From Ignavibacteriales bacterium (lineage in GTDB: Bacteria > Bacteroidota > Ignavibacteria > Ignavibacteriales > Ignavibacteriaceae): 64,000 bases of DNA. Positions 35,351 to 45,546 of the stretch are shown here, piece by piece (the stretch's first letter is position 1; each line of letters begins with the position of its first letter). The translations under genes were made by a program, and so were the position numbers. The notes under the pieces were generated by a model. The model searched no databases. It was not told the DNA's origin and saw nothing but the letters and a program-made list of their open reading frames with translations. The stretch covers positions 186,001 through 250,000 of the forward strand of contig JADJMD010000009.1 of the NCBI GenBank assembly GCA_016709765.1, in the 5' to 3' direction.

Positions 35351-36394
35351 CTATTTTCTGTTAATCAAAAATTTTGCGATAACCGGAAAATGATCGCTAT
35401 ATCCACCAAGATATCTTGATCCGCCATAAGTTGGAAAGGGTGCTCCTTGAAACTTTCCCGCTCTGGTTAGCATTAAATATGGTTTATAAACTTCAAAAGA
35501 ATTACAGATATATTTAAGATCATCTTCCAACAAAAGTCCTTCTGAGATTATGATTTGATCAAGCATATTAAAATTATCTTGATACTTATAACTTCCCATT
35601 CCATCAAACCAGGCTTTATACGATAGATTAAACAAATCGGTTCCCAAATCTTCTGGCAAATTTTCATGGTCTAAAGAATCACAAAAGAAGGGTTGTGCTT
35701 TTAAATTTTCTGTTATAGATATGTTTGTTGGCTCATCATTAAAATCGCCAACAATAATTATTTTGTTTTTGCCGTTAAGAGATAATATGGATTCAACCTC
35801 GATTCTGAGTCTTTTAGCAGCCCTTATTCTTTTTGGTTCTGATTCTTGCTCGCCTCCTCTTCGTGAGGGCCAATGATTTACAAAAAAGTAAATCGTATCA
35901 GTTTTTTCAAATAAAAATATTCCTTCTAATATTAAGCGTGTATTATACCCTTCGCCCATTTCAACAGTTAAACCTTTAGTATCTAACAATTTCAATCTTT
36001 TTGAGTTGTAGATAATTCCATTATCTATTCCCCTCCCGTCAGGCGATTCAAGATAAGTAGTTTTATAATATTTATCTGAAAGAAACTTTGTTGCCATTGA
36101 ATCCAAAAGAAACTGATGCTCAACTTCACAAACACCCAGCAAATCGGGTCCATTATCATTATTCATCGAACGAATAACTCTTGAAAGATTATATAATTTT
36201 TTGTCAAGTCTTTCATCTGTCCATTCTTTAGAACCAGTTGGCAAAAATTCCTCATCTTCTGTTTGGGGATCATCAATAGCATCAAACAGATTTTCTAGAT
36301 TCCAGTGTGCTACAAATAAAGTATCATTGTTTTGCTGTGCACATCCAATGTTAGATATCGAAATGACTATAAATAATAAATAAAGGTTTTTCAT
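35351..36394 (-). CDS. Endonuclease/exonuclease/phosphatase family lipoprotein
   Basis: The 347-residue protein has a lipoprotein signal with a short lipobox (SNIGC) and an EEP fold. Motifs include HWNLENLF with the first Asn, GVCEVEH with the metal-binding Glu, IIVGDFNDEPTN with the Asp and Asn pair, and YSDHFPVIAK with the Asp-His catalytic pair. Related enzymes are secreted nucleases or phosphodiesterases, and the target could be extracellular DNA or a phosphoester. It is the first gene of a two-gene unit with the SDR. Confidence 0.85.
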   Translation of the reverse strand: MKNLYLLFIVISISNIGCAQQNNDTLFVAHWNLENLFDAIDDPQTEDEEFLPTGSKEWTDERLDKKLYNLSRVIRSMNNDNGPDLLGVCEVEHQFLLDSMATKFLSDKYYKTTYLESPDGRGIDNGIIYNSKRLKLLDTKGLTVEMGEGYNTRLILEGIFLFEKTDTIYFFVNHWPSRRGGEQESEPKRIRAAKRLRIEVESILSLNGKNKIIIVGDFNDEPTNISITENLKAQPFFCDSLDHENLPEDLGTDLFNLSYKAWFDGMGSYKYQDNFNMLDQIIISEGLLLEDDLKYICNSFEVYKPYLMLTRAGKFQGAPFPTYGGSRYLGGYSDHFPVIAKFLINRK

Positions 36395-36422
36395 AATTAA
36401 TTATTAGAAATATTTGTTATGA

Positions 36423-38240
36423 TTAAATTTCAATTCGGGTTACAACGCCGTGTAATTTATTGTATGGAAAATCAAAATAACTAACCCAGTTTGGTGCAAT
36501 TTTCTTTAGCACAATAAAAAACTTGAAAAAGAATTTATCTGTTTTAATCTCTTCAGCGCCGTAAAATATAGCTTTCTCATTAAACTTCCATTCTTTAAAT
36601 AATGCAGGAAGATCCGGTACTTCCATATATCCATAAGTAATTCTCACAATAAATAAACCAGGACTCACTTCTTCATATTTATCAAGAGTAACTCCGTATG
36701 GAACATCTGTATTTTCAACGGAAACTAAAATATTCTTTTCATACATAATGCCTGTTCTAAACATACAATGCAAGATATAAGGTGATACTATATTAACGTT
36801 CTTTGTAAAAAACATCGCTTCACCTTTTACATAATTACCTGTTTCATAAATCTGTTTAAAGCTTTCAACAAAAACATCTAAAGTTACAGAGCGTAAGAAT
36901 TTTCTTAGTCTATTCATTCCAGTAATCCATAAACCCATTACTGATAAAACAAATGCAGCAATAATAATGGACCAATATCCGCCATATGGTATTTTATGTG
37001 TAACTGCAACAAGATAGATTGTTGTAATTATCAAAACAAAGATTGCGATAGACATTTTAACATAGTCTTTTCTATTCCATAAAATGGAAACAATAAAGAT
37101 AGAACTTATAAACATCGTTGCAGTTACTGCTAGTCCGTATGCCGCAGCTAGGTTGGCTGATTCTTTAAATATCATTACCATAAGTAGCACGGCAAATAAT
37201 AACAGCCAATTAACTGATGGAATATAAATCTGGGATCTCATTTCAGTAGAAGTATACTTAATTCTCATCAGTGGAAAGATTCCAATATTTATTCCCTGAA
37301 AGATTAAAGACATTACTGCACTAATCATCGCCTGTGAAGCTATTATCGTTGCAAACAATGTTAAGATCAAAAATGGTATATAGAAAACTTCTGAAAAAGT
37401 ACTCACCAATTTGAATAGAACTTGATTAGTATCATTATGTTCAAGAATATATGCGCCCTGTCCAAAATAATTTATTATTAAGGCAATGAATACAAAAGTC
37501 CAAGCTTGACGAATTGGTTTTCCGCCTAAATGTCCCATATCAGCATAAAGAGCTTCTCCACCTGTTGCACAAAGAATAACTTCGCTTAAAACAAAAAATC
37601 CGGGCAAACCGTTGTGGATAAAAAATTTGATGGCATAAATTGGATTAAAGGCTAAAAGTATTCCCGGCATATGAATAAGATAAAAGAATCCGGATAAAAA
37701 TAAGCTGATAAACCAAAGAAGCATAATTGGCCCAAATGATAATGCAACTTTTGAAGTTCCTTTAAACTGAATTGCAAATAACAATACAGTAATAATTGAC
37801 GTAACCAAAATAATTGTGCTTAGTCCTGTTGATTCCAACCCGGGAATGAGTTTTAATCCTTCAACAGCGGAAAGAATACTTATTGCTGGTGTTATTACAC
37901 CATCACCTAATAATAAAGAAACTCCGATGTAACCCAGAAAAGAAACGAAACCTACTTTTCTTCCTTTCTTCAAAGTTGTAATAAGAATTTCTTTAAGTAC
38001 AATAATTCCTCCTTCACCTTTTGTGCTCATACTCATTGCAAGCCAGGCATACTGAATAGTAACAAGTGTGATGAGTGTCCAAAAAATTAAAGAAAGTACG
38101 CCATAAATATTTTCTTGTGATGGAATTGTTAGCGTAAATATTATGGAAAGAGTGTAGATAGGACTTGTCCCAATATCTCCAAAAACTATCCCCATTGCTT
38201 TAATTATATCCTTACCAGGACTTGATTGCGCGTTTTTCAT
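36423..38240 (-). CDS. kup: Kup/HAK/KT family potassium uptake protein
   Basis: The 605-residue protein has twelve predicted membrane segments in the first about 440 residues, beginning ALGIVFGDIGTSPIYTLSII in variant form (here KAMGIVFGDIGTSPIYTL), the signature of this family. A cytoplasmic C-terminal domain of about 150 residues follows. Motifs GEGGIIVLKEI and GDGVITPAISILSAVEG are present. It imports K+, generally with protons. It faces polA across a divergent 200-bp spacer that contains a short palindrome. Confidence 0.94.
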   Translation of the reverse strand: MKNAQSSPGKDIIKAMGIVFGDIGTSPIYTLSIIFTLTIPSQENIYGVLSLIFWTLITLVTIQYAWLAMSMSTKGEGGIIVLKEILITTLKKGRKVGFVSFLGYIGVSLLLGDGVITPAISILSAVEGLKLIPGLESTGLSTIILVTSIITVLLFAIQFKGTSKVALSFGPIMLLWFISLFLSGFFYLIHMPGILLAFNPIYAIKFFIHNGLPGFFVLSEVILCATGGEALYADMGHLGGKPIRQAWTFVFIALIINYFGQGAYILEHNDTNQVLFKLVSTFSEVFYIPFLILTLFATIIASQAMISAVMSLIFQGINIGIFPLMRIKYTSTEMRSQIYIPSVNWLLLFAVLLMVMIFKESANLAAAYGLAVTATMFISSIFIVSILWNRKDYVKMSIAIFVLIITTIYLVAVTHKIPYGGYWSIIIAAFVLSVMGLWITGMNRLRKFLRSVTLDVFVESFKQIYETGNYVKGEAMFFTKNVNIVSPYILHCMFRTGIMYEKNILVSVENTDVPYGVTLDKYEEVSPGLFIVRITYGYMEVPDLPALFKEWKFNEKAIFYGAEEIKTDKFFFKFFIVLKKIAPNWVSYFDFPYNKLHGVVTRIEI

Positions 38241-38309
38241 TTATAAACTTTTTTACATTCACTAAAACTGCAAAAAGTTTTTTATACCTTCCGAAATTAT
38301 TGTATGTAA

Positions 38310-38329
38310 AAATATGCTTTTGCATATTT
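38310..38329. repeat. 8-bp palindrome between kup and polA
   Basis: AAATATGC and GCATATTT form a perfect 8-bp stem with a TTTT loop in the divergent spacer (38241-38441). It may be an operator for one of the two genes. Nothing in the neighbourhood identifies a regulator. Confidence 0.3.
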
Positions 38330-38441
38330 CAATCACAATTATTATTGAAGATAAGCTAAATTTCTTTTTTACAATAATTTCAATATTGAAAAACTAATCT
38401 TTATTTTCTGGCAATAATTTTAATCTCAATAAAACCTCATT

Positions 38442-41228
38442 ATGAAAAACAAGAAATTTGTAATTATTGATGCAATGGCTTTGGCATATCGTGCGTACTT
38501 TGCTTTTATTAACAGACCTTTAACGAATAGTAAAGGTGAATCAACATCAGCAGTTTATGGATTTTTAAATCAAATGATAAAGGTTTTTGAAGATCACAAA
38601 CCGGATTATCTGGCTGTTGCGTTTGATTCCAAAGAAAAAACTTTTAGACACGAAAAATATAAGGCATACAAATCCTCTCGAGATGCCATGCCCGATGATA
38701 TGATTCCACAATTACAAAGAATAAAGGATATTGTACTTGCACTAAATATTCCTCTTTACATTTTACCTCGTTACGAAGCTGACGATATTGTTGGAACCGC
38801 AGTTAAAAAAGCTGAAGAAAAAGGTTTACTTTCCTTTGCGATAACACCTGATAAAGATTACTTTCAATTAATTACAGATAGAGTAAAAGTTGTTAGACCG
38901 GGTAAAATGTCGGATGAAGCAATTCTGTACGATAAACAAAAAGTTATTGATGAACTTGGATTCGAACCCAAATACATGATCGATTATCTTGCTTTGATCG
39001 GTGATGCCAGCGATGATATCCCAGGTGTTAAAGGAATAGGACCGAAAGGCGCAGTTCCCCTAATTCAAAAGTATGGAACAATAGAAAATATTTATAAGCA
39101 TCTTAATGAAATTGATAAAGCAGGAATAAAAAAGAAATTAGAAGAAAGCAAAGAAAATGCTTTTCTCTCAAAAGATCTTGCTACAATTTATTGCGAAGTT
39201 CCAATCGATTTTAATTTCGATGATGCAAAATTTTCTGATCCCGATTTTGATAAGTTAAAAGAAATTTTATTTGAGTTAGAGTTTAAAACTATTTACGCAA
39301 AACTATTAAAATTCTATCAATCTGATTCTAAAAGTCAAATTGAGGAAAAAGCCGAAACAGAATCAAAACAAGAATCAGACGAAGTAATAAAATCTTACGA
39401 TAATAAAAAAGTAAAGTATCATTTAATCACTTCTGAAAAAGATGCTAAAGAGTTAGCAACAAAACTTATTAAATCTGAGCTGTTCGTATTTGATACTGAA
39501 ACAGATGGATTGAATACATTCGATATTCGAATAGCTGGAATTGCATTCTGTATCAAACCGGATGAAGCATATTTTATTGCAACAAATCCGTTTGAAGAAG
39601 GCGGACTTTTTGATAACACTTATAATAACCGCTTGCCAATTTCCTCTTTTGTAAAATTATTTAAAAAGATTTTTGAAAATGGTGAAATTAAAAAGGTATG
39701 CCAGAATGGGAAATACGATATTGCGGTTTTAAGAAGCATTGGTATTGATGTAAATGCATTTTACTTTGATACAATGCTTGCAAGTTATGTCCTTGATGCT
39801 GATCAGAAGCATGGAATGGATGATCTTTCAGAAAAGTATCTTAATTATAAACCTATTCCTTTAACTGATTTAATCGGACAGAAAAAAGATCCGACAAAAA
39901 TATTTGAAACTGATTTGAATGCACTCGCCAATTATTCCGCGGAAGATGCAGACATTACTTACAAACTTTATGAAAATTTAGATGCCGAATTAAAGAAACA
40001 AAAGATTGAAAAAATTGCTTATGAAATTGAGTTCCCGCTTGTTCCCGTTTTAGAAGATATGGAAAATGAGGGTATAAAGATTGATACTGCGGCATTAAAT
40101 CAGTTTAGTAAAGATCTTCAAATATTGTTGGATAATTATACAGGTGAAATCTTTAACGTAGCGGGTACAGAATTCAATATCAATTCACCAAAGCAGCTTC
40201 AGGAAATATTATTTACAAAACTTAATCTCGCAACAGGAAGAAAAACTAAAACAGGTTTTTCAACTGATGCTCGTTCTTTAGAAAATTTACGCGGTGAACA
40301 CGAAATTATAGATATGATTTTGAATTACAGACAAGCCTCAAAATTAAAATCAACTTATGCAGATGCGCTTCCAAATATTATAAACAAAAAAACAGGACGT
40401 GTTCATACAAGTTTTAATCAAACCGTAGCTTCAACTGGCAGACTTTCAAGTGTAGATCCAAATTTGCAAAACATCCCTATCCGCACCGAAATGGGAAAAG
40501 AGATTCGTAGAGCATTTGTACCACGCGATAAAAATTATAAAATCTTAAGTGCGGATTACAGCCAGATCGAACTAAGAATTATGGCTTCAATCTGTGGTGA
40601 TGAAGCACTTATAAAAGCTTTTAGCGAAGGTGAAGATATTCATAGAAGTACTGCGGCTTTAGTTTTTAAAGTAAAACCTGAAGATGTTACGCAAGATATG
40701 CGAAGAAAAGCCAAAGAAGTTAATTTTGGAATTCTTTACGGTATTGGTCCGTTTGGATTGAAGACACGACTTGGAGTTACTCAATCCCATGCAAAAGAAA
40801 TTATTGAAACTTACTTTTATACTTTTAAACGAGTTAGAGAATTTATGGATAACTCTGTTAGATTTGCTCAAGAAAAAGGTTACGCAGAAACTTTATCAGG
40901 CAGAAGAAGATATTTAAAAAATATTAATAGCAATAACAGAGTTGTAAGACAATTTGAAGAACGAGTTGCTATTAATATGCCGATTCAAGGAACTGCTGCA
41001 GATATGATCAAGTTAGCTATGATCAACATTCATAAAGAGTTGACTAAGAGAAAAACTAAGACCAAAATGATTCTGCAAGTACACGATGAATTGGTTTTTG
41101 ATGCACATAAAGATGAGACTGACAAATTAATACCTGTAATAAAAGAACTAATGGAAACTGCATTGCCATTAAAAGTTCCTGTTGTTGCTGAAACCGGAAT
41201 TGGCGAAAATTGGCTTGATGCACATTAG
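38442..41228 (+). CDS. polA: DNA polymerase I
   Basis: The 928-residue protein has the 5-prime nuclease domain (about 1-290; YEADDIVGTAVKKAEEKG, IPGVKGIGPKGA) and an intact 3-prime to 5-prime exonuclease (about 325-515; the catalytic DTE in VFDTETDGLN and YSAEDADITYKLYE). The polymerase domain (about 540-928) carries motif A DYSQIELRIMASI, motif B with RRKAKEVNFGILYGIG and motif C VHDELVFDAH. All catalytic residues look complete, unlike many PolA with a dead proofreading domain. It fills repair gaps and removes RNA primers. It is the only gene on the plus strand here and begins a plus-strand region. Confidence 0.97.
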   Translation: MKNKKFVIIDAMALAYRAYFAFINRPLTNSKGESTSAVYGFLNQMIKVFEDHKPDYLAVAFDSKEKTFRHEKYKAYKSSRDAMPDDMIPQLQRIKDIVLALNIPLYILPRYEADDIVGTAVKKAEEKGLLSFAITPDKDYFQLITDRVKVVRPGKMSDEAILYDKQKVIDELGFEPKYMIDYLALIGDASDDIPGVKGIGPKGAVPLIQKYGTIENIYKHLNEIDKAGIKKKLEESKENAFLSKDLATIYCEVPIDFNFDDAKFSDPDFDKLKEILFELEFKTIYAKLLKFYQSDSKSQIEEKAETESKQESDEVIKSYDNKKVKYHLITSEKDAKELATKLIKSELFVFDTETDGLNTFDIRIAGIAFCIKPDEAYFIATNPFEEGGLFDNTYNNRLPISSFVKLFKKIFENGEIKKVCQNGKYDIAVLRSIGIDVNAFYFDTMLASYVLDADQKHGMDDLSEKYLNYKPIPLTDLIGQKKDPTKIFETDLNALANYSAEDADITYKLYENLDAELKKQKIEKIAYEIEFPLVPVLEDMENEGIKIDTAALNQFSKDLQILLDNYTGEIFNVAGTEFNINSPKQLQEILFTKLNLATGRKTKTGFSTDARSLENLRGEHEIIDMILNYRQASKLKSTYADALPNIINKKTGRVHTSFNQTVASTGRLSSVDPNLQNIPIRTEMGKEIRRAFVPRDKNYKILSADYSQIELRIMASICGDEALIKAFSEGEDIHRSTAALVFKVKPEDVTQDMRRKAKEVNFGILYGIGPFGLKTRLGVTQSHAKEIIETYFYTFKRVREFMDNSVRFAQEKGYAETLSGRRRYLKNINSNNRVVRQFEERVAINMPIQGTAADMIKLAMINIHKELTKRKTKTKMILQVHDELVFDAHKDETDKLIPVIKELMETALPLKVPVVAETGIGENWLDAH

Positions 41229-41298
41229 AGTTTGAGTGCAAGTTGAGGAATGATTATGGGGCAAGTTAAAGGTTCATTTAAAATCACAATGTTTATAA

Positions 41299-42315
41299 AT
41301 GAAAATAAATCCTTCTGAAATAAAAAAGATACTTTGTATTAAACCACGTGGAATTGGCGATATTGTTTTATCAACAATCGTTCTTGATAATCTTCATAAT
41401 CATTTTCCAAAAGCAAAGATTGATTATTTAACAGAACATTTTGCAAAATATTCTGTTGCAAATAATCCGCTTGTAAATAAAGTTTTAACTATGCACAAGA
41501 CAGAATTTGTGGCAAAGGTCGCTTGGAGAGTTAGAAAAGAAAAATACAATCTCATAATAGATCTTTGGTCAAATCCAAGAAGTGCACAAATTACTTTTTT
41601 ATCAGGCGTTAAGTATAGAGTTGGATATGCTTATCGTGGAAGAAAATATGCTTACAATATTTTAGGTACATCTGAAAAAGGCGAACATCATTCCGCCGAG
41701 CATAACTTAGAACTCTTGAAACCTCTTGAAATAAATATAATTTCTAAAAAAATACATTTTAATGTTGGAGTGCTGGAAAAGTTCTTTGCAGATGATTTCT
41801 TTATTGAAAATAATTTAAACGATAAAAAAGTTTTTGGAATAATTCCCTCCGGCGGATGGGATTCTAAGCGATGCAATAAAGAAAAATGGGTGGAAATATG
41901 TAAATCAGCTGTTGATGAATTTAAATGCAAGTTGTTAGTTTTATGGGGCCCAGGCGATGAAAGTGATGCCGAATTTATTAAAGCAAGCTTGGGTAATGAT
42001 TGTTTGATTGCTCCAAAATCATCTCTGCCGCAAATGGCCGCTTTAATTTCTAAATGCAAGTTGGTAATTGCAAACGATTCCGGTCCAATGCACATTGCAG
42101 CAGCGCTTGATGTGCCAACTTTAGGAATTTTTGGACCAACAAATCCAAAAGCGCACGGACCATATTCACCAAATTCTGATTATATAATTAAAGACGATTT
42201 AGATTGTATTATTTGTAATAAACTTATCTGCCCATTGCAACACGAGTGTATGAGTGATTTAGCAGTAATAAAGCTAATTCAAAAGTTGAGATTAATGAGT
42301 AAAGATTCTTTGTAA
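41299..42315 (+). CDS. Glycosyltransferase family 9 (heptosyltransferase-like)
   Basis: The 338-residue protein is a GT-B-fold GT9 enzyme. The N-terminal KKILCIKPRGIGDIVLSTIV matches, in variant form, the donor-phosphate loop, and KLVIANDSGPMHIAAALDVP is the C-terminal nucleotide-sugar motif. A cysteine cluster CxxCxxxxCxxxxxC in the sequence around DLDCIICNKLICPLQHECM occurs near residues 305-323. GT9 enzymes add heptoses or related sugars in lipopolysaccharide inner core. A similar cysteine cluster occurs in the GT9 half of 43540-45546, so the two are related. It stands alone on the plus strand after polA. Confidence 0.88.
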   Translation: MKINPSEIKKILCIKPRGIGDIVLSTIVLDNLHNHFPKAKIDYLTEHFAKYSVANNPLVNKVLTMHKTEFVAKVAWRVRKEKYNLIIDLWSNPRSAQITFLSGVKYRVGYAYRGRKYAYNILGTSEKGEHHSAEHNLELLKPLEINIISKKIHFNVGVLEKFFADDFFIENNLNDKKVFGIIPSGGWDSKRCNKEKWVEICKSAVDEFKCKLLVLWGPGDESDAEFIKASLGNDCLIAPKSSLPQMAALISKCKLVIANDSGPMHIAAALDVPTLGIFGPTNPKAHGPYSPNSDYIIKDDLDCIICNKLICPLQHECMSDLAVIKLIQKLRLMSKDSL

Positions 42316-42330
42316 TTGAAAATGAGTCCA

Positions 42331-43413
42331 TTATGTTGTTATTAGCTTAATAAATTTTGTAAGAGAATCTGTATAATTTTCTAATTGATAATTTTCCATT
42401 ACAACTGTGTAGGCATTTTGTGATAGTTTTTGACTTAATAGTTTATCGTTGACAAATTTTATAATTGCCTCCTTTAATTCATCTGGATTGCTTGTATTGA
42501 ATAACAATCCATTCTTACCATGAGTTATAAATTCATTATTACCGGCGATATCTGATGCAATAATAGGCAGATGTGCAGCAGCTGCTTCAAGTAATGCCAA
42601 TGAAAATCCCTCAGATCTAGATGTTAGCAGAAAAATATCCATAGCCTTGTAATAATCCCAGACATTTTCAACATACCCGGGCATAATGATTTTATCGGCA
42701 GAGATCTTAAACTCTGATGCAAAATCAAAAACTTTTTGTTTATCGTTTTCTGGGATGCCAATTAACAACAAAATAAATCTATCATCCAATTCTTTAAACG
42801 CATTAAATAGAATGTCAAATCCTTTTCTTTCCTTATGAAACCATGTTGACATTCCAAGCACAACTTTATTGTTTAAATTATATTGATCTTTTATTGCCCT
42901 GCCCGTTTTTGTGTTAAGATCTTTTGGAATTGTGATAGAATTTCGAATTACTTTAACTTTTTCAACTTTTATTCCAGATTGAGTTAAACTATCCGCAACG
43001 CCCTGACTGCATGCAAGTAAGTTATCGAAATAACGATTATATAAAAAAGCTCCAATAATTGGAAAAGTTTTGCTAATGTTATGCCTATAACCAACATTTA
43101 TAAAACTACTTTTATATTTTTTTTTAAGTTCAATTCCAATTTTTCGATCTATTGAATGATGAGATATTACAACAATTGGGTTGAACTGATCAAATATTCG
43201 ATAAATCTTGCTCATTAAGTTTTTAAACTTCTTATCAGTATCAAATGCATAAGTGGGAATTTTAAGTTCAATGGCCCTTTTTTCAGTAAGGGAATCTTTA
43301 GAAACAAATAATTGCACATTATTCCCGTTTTGTATTAGTATCTTTGAACTGATCAGAGCAACTTTTGAACTGCCTGCGTATCCATCACCAAAACTGAATT
43401 GAAAAATATTCAT
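42331..43413 (-). CDS. Glycosyltransferase family 4 (GT-B fold)
   Basis: The 360-residue protein begins MNIFQFSFGDGYAGSSKVAL and has the C-terminal nucleotide-sugar motif ILLLTSRSEGFSLALLEAAA in variant form (FLLTSRSEGFSLALLEAAAA). This contains the ExxxxxxxE pair of retaining GT4 enzymes. It transfers a sugar from a nucleotide donor in envelope polysaccharide or glycolipid assembly; the acceptor is unknown. It is the only minus-strand gene between two plus-strand GT9 genes, so it has its own transcript. Confidence 0.86.
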   Translation of the reverse strand: MNIFQFSFGDGYAGSSKVALISSKILIQNGNNVQLFVSKDSLTEKRAIELKIPTYAFDTDKKFKNLMSKIYRIFDQFNPIVVISHHSIDRKIGIELKKKYKSSFINVGYRHNISKTFPIIGAFLYNRYFDNLLACSQGVADSLTQSGIKVEKVKVIRNSITIPKDLNTKTGRAIKDQYNLNNKVVLGMSTWFHKERKGFDILFNAFKELDDRFILLLIGIPENDKQKVFDFASEFKISADKIIMPGYVENVWDYYKAMDIFLLTSRSEGFSLALLEAAAAHLPIIASDIAGNNEFITHGKNGLLFNTSNPDELKEAIIKFVNDKLLSQKLSQNAYTVVMENYQLENYTDSLTKFIKLITT

Positions 43414-43539
43414 TAAATTATTTACAGATAATATTTAATTTTATTGTTTGCTATATTTCGATTAGAAAATATTTTTACTAATCTTAAAAATGTTTTATCC
43501 ATATTTAATAATATTCTTACTGTTAACAAATTTATCTAG

Positions 43540-45546
43540 ATGAATAAAGATATACCATCCTGTAAAAATTTTACCGGTTATAAACCATGCTACCCTGATC
43601 ACAATTGTTGGGTTGATGGGTGCAAAGACAACAAACCAATCGGGAAAAAAATATTAATAATAAATTTTGACGCAATGGGCGATGTGCTAATGACTACAGC
43701 ACAACTTCCGGCAATAAAAAAGAAATTTCCTGATTCAACTATTTACTGGATAACACTCAAAATTGCCGCACCTCTGCTTCAACAAAATCAATTTATAGAT
43801 AAAATATTTATTTACGATGCTGAATCAATTTCTATATTAAATCAAATTGAATTTGATATTGTAATGAATGTTGACAAATCTCAGCGCTCGTGTGCTTTGT
43901 TAAATTCTGTAAATGCTAAAACAAAATTGGGATTTGGTTTAGATAAAAATGGTGTAATAGTACCGGTGAATGAAGGCGCGCACTACAATTATAATCTTGG
44001 AATGGATGATAATCTTAAATTCAAAGTCAATCAACGAACTGGTCAGGATTATCTTGCTGAGACTTTTGAACTTGAATACATACGCAATGATTATACTTTT
44101 AATTTTACGACAGATGAATTGCGGTTTATTGAAGATTACAAAAAGCAAGTTCGCCTGCGTGATACCGATAAAATTATTGGGTTCAATACCGGATGTTCCG
44201 AACTTTATCCGAATAAAAAAATGTCTGTTGGACAGCATATATTTCTCATCAATAAATTTTTATCTAAAAGAAAATATAAAATAGTGCTACTCGGTGGGCC
44301 TGAAGATACCGAGCGAAATAAAGAAATTGCTGATTATTTTAGAGGAAGAGTAATTAATACTCCAACAAATGAAGGTGTAAGAAAAGGTGCATGTTTTGAA
44401 TCGATTCCGCAAGTTATAATTACTGGTGATTCCTTTGGAATGCATCTAGCGATTGCTCTTAAAAAATATGTTATTGCTTGGTTTGGTTTGAGTTGTTGGA
44501 CTGAGATTGATCTTTATGATCGTGGTGTAAAAATTTATCAGGAAGATTTGTTCTGTTCACCTTGCTGGAAAAAAGTCTGTCCTTATGATCTTGAGTGTAT
44601 AAAAGATCTAGACTTAAACAGGATGATAGTAGAAACTGAAAAATATTTTGAAAGTTTTGACAAAGTAAAAGTTCAAGAACGAGAAAATCCATTTGAGAGA
44701 GCTAAAAAACTAAAACGTCCATTGATTTTAGATGGAGCAATGGGAAGTATTCTTCAGGAAAAAAAGCTTACACCAAACAAGCGTGTTTGGAGCGCTACCG
44801 CTAATGATGATTCCAAAAATGAGGTATTAACTTTACACAAAGATTATATTAGAGCCGGAGCTGATATTATTACAACTAATTCATTTAGAACAAATCCGTA
44901 TACGCTTATTTCTACTGGAGTTACAGATATAGTTGGAAGTGTTTTTAAGGCTGTTGATATTGCAAAACGTGCTCGAGGAAAAGCGGCTGTAATGATTGCG
45001 GGTTCAAATCCACCTGCTGAAGATTGTTATCAAGCAGAACGAACAATCTCGCAAAAAGATTTAGAGTGGAATCACAAAGTTCACATTGATGCTTTGATGG
45101 AAAGCGGATGTGATTTTATTATGAATGAAACTCAAAGTCATTTTGATGAGATTAAATTTATATCAAAATATTGCGGGGAAAATCATATCCCATTTGTGAT
45201 GAATTTTTTCTTTATTGATAAACCAAAGCTACTTTCAGGTGAAAACCTCACTGATGCAATCGAGTATGTTTTAAAATATCATCCGCTTGCGATTGGATTT
45301 AATTGTGTAACATTTGAAGCATTTGAAAATGCCGTTAAAAGATTAAAACCTGAATTAGCATGGGGATTTTATCTAAACTGCGGCAGCGGAAATTTTACAG
45401 ACAATAAAATTGATTGTGCAGTTTCTCCAGTTGATTATGCAAAGCTTGTAAAACCTTATCTTAGTCAAAATCCTTCATTTATTGGTTCTTGCTGCGGTTC
45501 TTCACCAGAGCATACAAAGAAATTAAAAAGCTTAATTGATGGATGA
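43540..45546 (+). CDS. Fusion: glycosyltransferase family 9 + homocysteine S-methyltransferase
   Basis: A single 668-codon frame without stop carries two unrelated domains. Residues about 35-375 are GT9 (LIINFDAMGDVLMTTAQLPA, VIITGDSFGMHLAIALKK). Two cysteine clusters surround this half: Cys8, 17, 23 and 28 before it, and Cys339, 342, 347 and 353 after it. From Arg393 (RPLILDGAMGSIL) to the end is a homocysteine S-methyltransferase domain, with TNSFRTNP, Cys589 in GFNC and Cys651/Cys652 in GSCCGSSPEH as the three zinc ligands. A sugar transferase fused to a thiol methyltransferase has no pathway I know. The joint could also hide a sequencing error that removed a stop. It overlaps ispE by 8 bp. 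Confidence 0.85.
   Translation: MNKDIPSCKNFTGYKPCYPDHNCWVDGCKDNKPIGKKILIINFDAMGDVLMTTAQLPAIKKKFPDSTIYWITLKIAAPLLQQNQFIDKIFIYDAESISILNQIEFDIVMNVDKSQRSCALLNSVNAKTKLGFGLDKNGVIVPVNEGAHYNYNLGMDDNLKFKVNQRTGQDYLAETFELEYIRNDYTFNFTTDELRFIEDYKKQVRLRDTDKIIGFNTGCSELYPNKKMSVGQHIFLINKFLSKRKYKIVLLGGPEDTERNKEIADYFRGRVINTPTNEGVRKGACFESIPQVIITGDSFGMHLAIALKKYVIAWFGLSCWTEIDLYDRGVKIYQEDLFCSPCWKKVCPYDLECIKDLDLNRMIVETEKYFESFDKVKVQERENPFERAKKLKRPLILDGAMGSILQEKKLTPNKRVWSATANDDSKNEVLTLHKDYIRAGADIITTNSFRTNPYTLISTGVTDIVGSVFKAVDIAKRARGKAAVMIAGSNPPAEDCYQAERTISQKDLEWNHKVHIDALMESGCDFIMNETQSHFDEIKFISKYCGENHIPFVMNFFFIDKPKLLSGENLTDAIEYVLKYHPLAIGFNCVTFEAFENAVKRLKPELAWGFYLNCGSGNFTDNKIDCAVSPVDYAKLVKPYLSQNPSFIGSCCGSSPEHTKKLKSLIDG

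Noticed and set aside
38442..41228. Antisense and overlapping open frames inside polA, such as 39419-39619 and 40659-40871 on the minus strand
   Set aside because: They are short, lack ribosome-binding sites and family features, and lie fully inside a well-supported gene.
43939..44692. Open frames in other frames over the GT9-methyltransferase gene (43970-44284 plus, 43939-44238 and 44471-44692 minus)
   Set aside because: Low-complexity shadow translations of an intact gene with recognisable domains.
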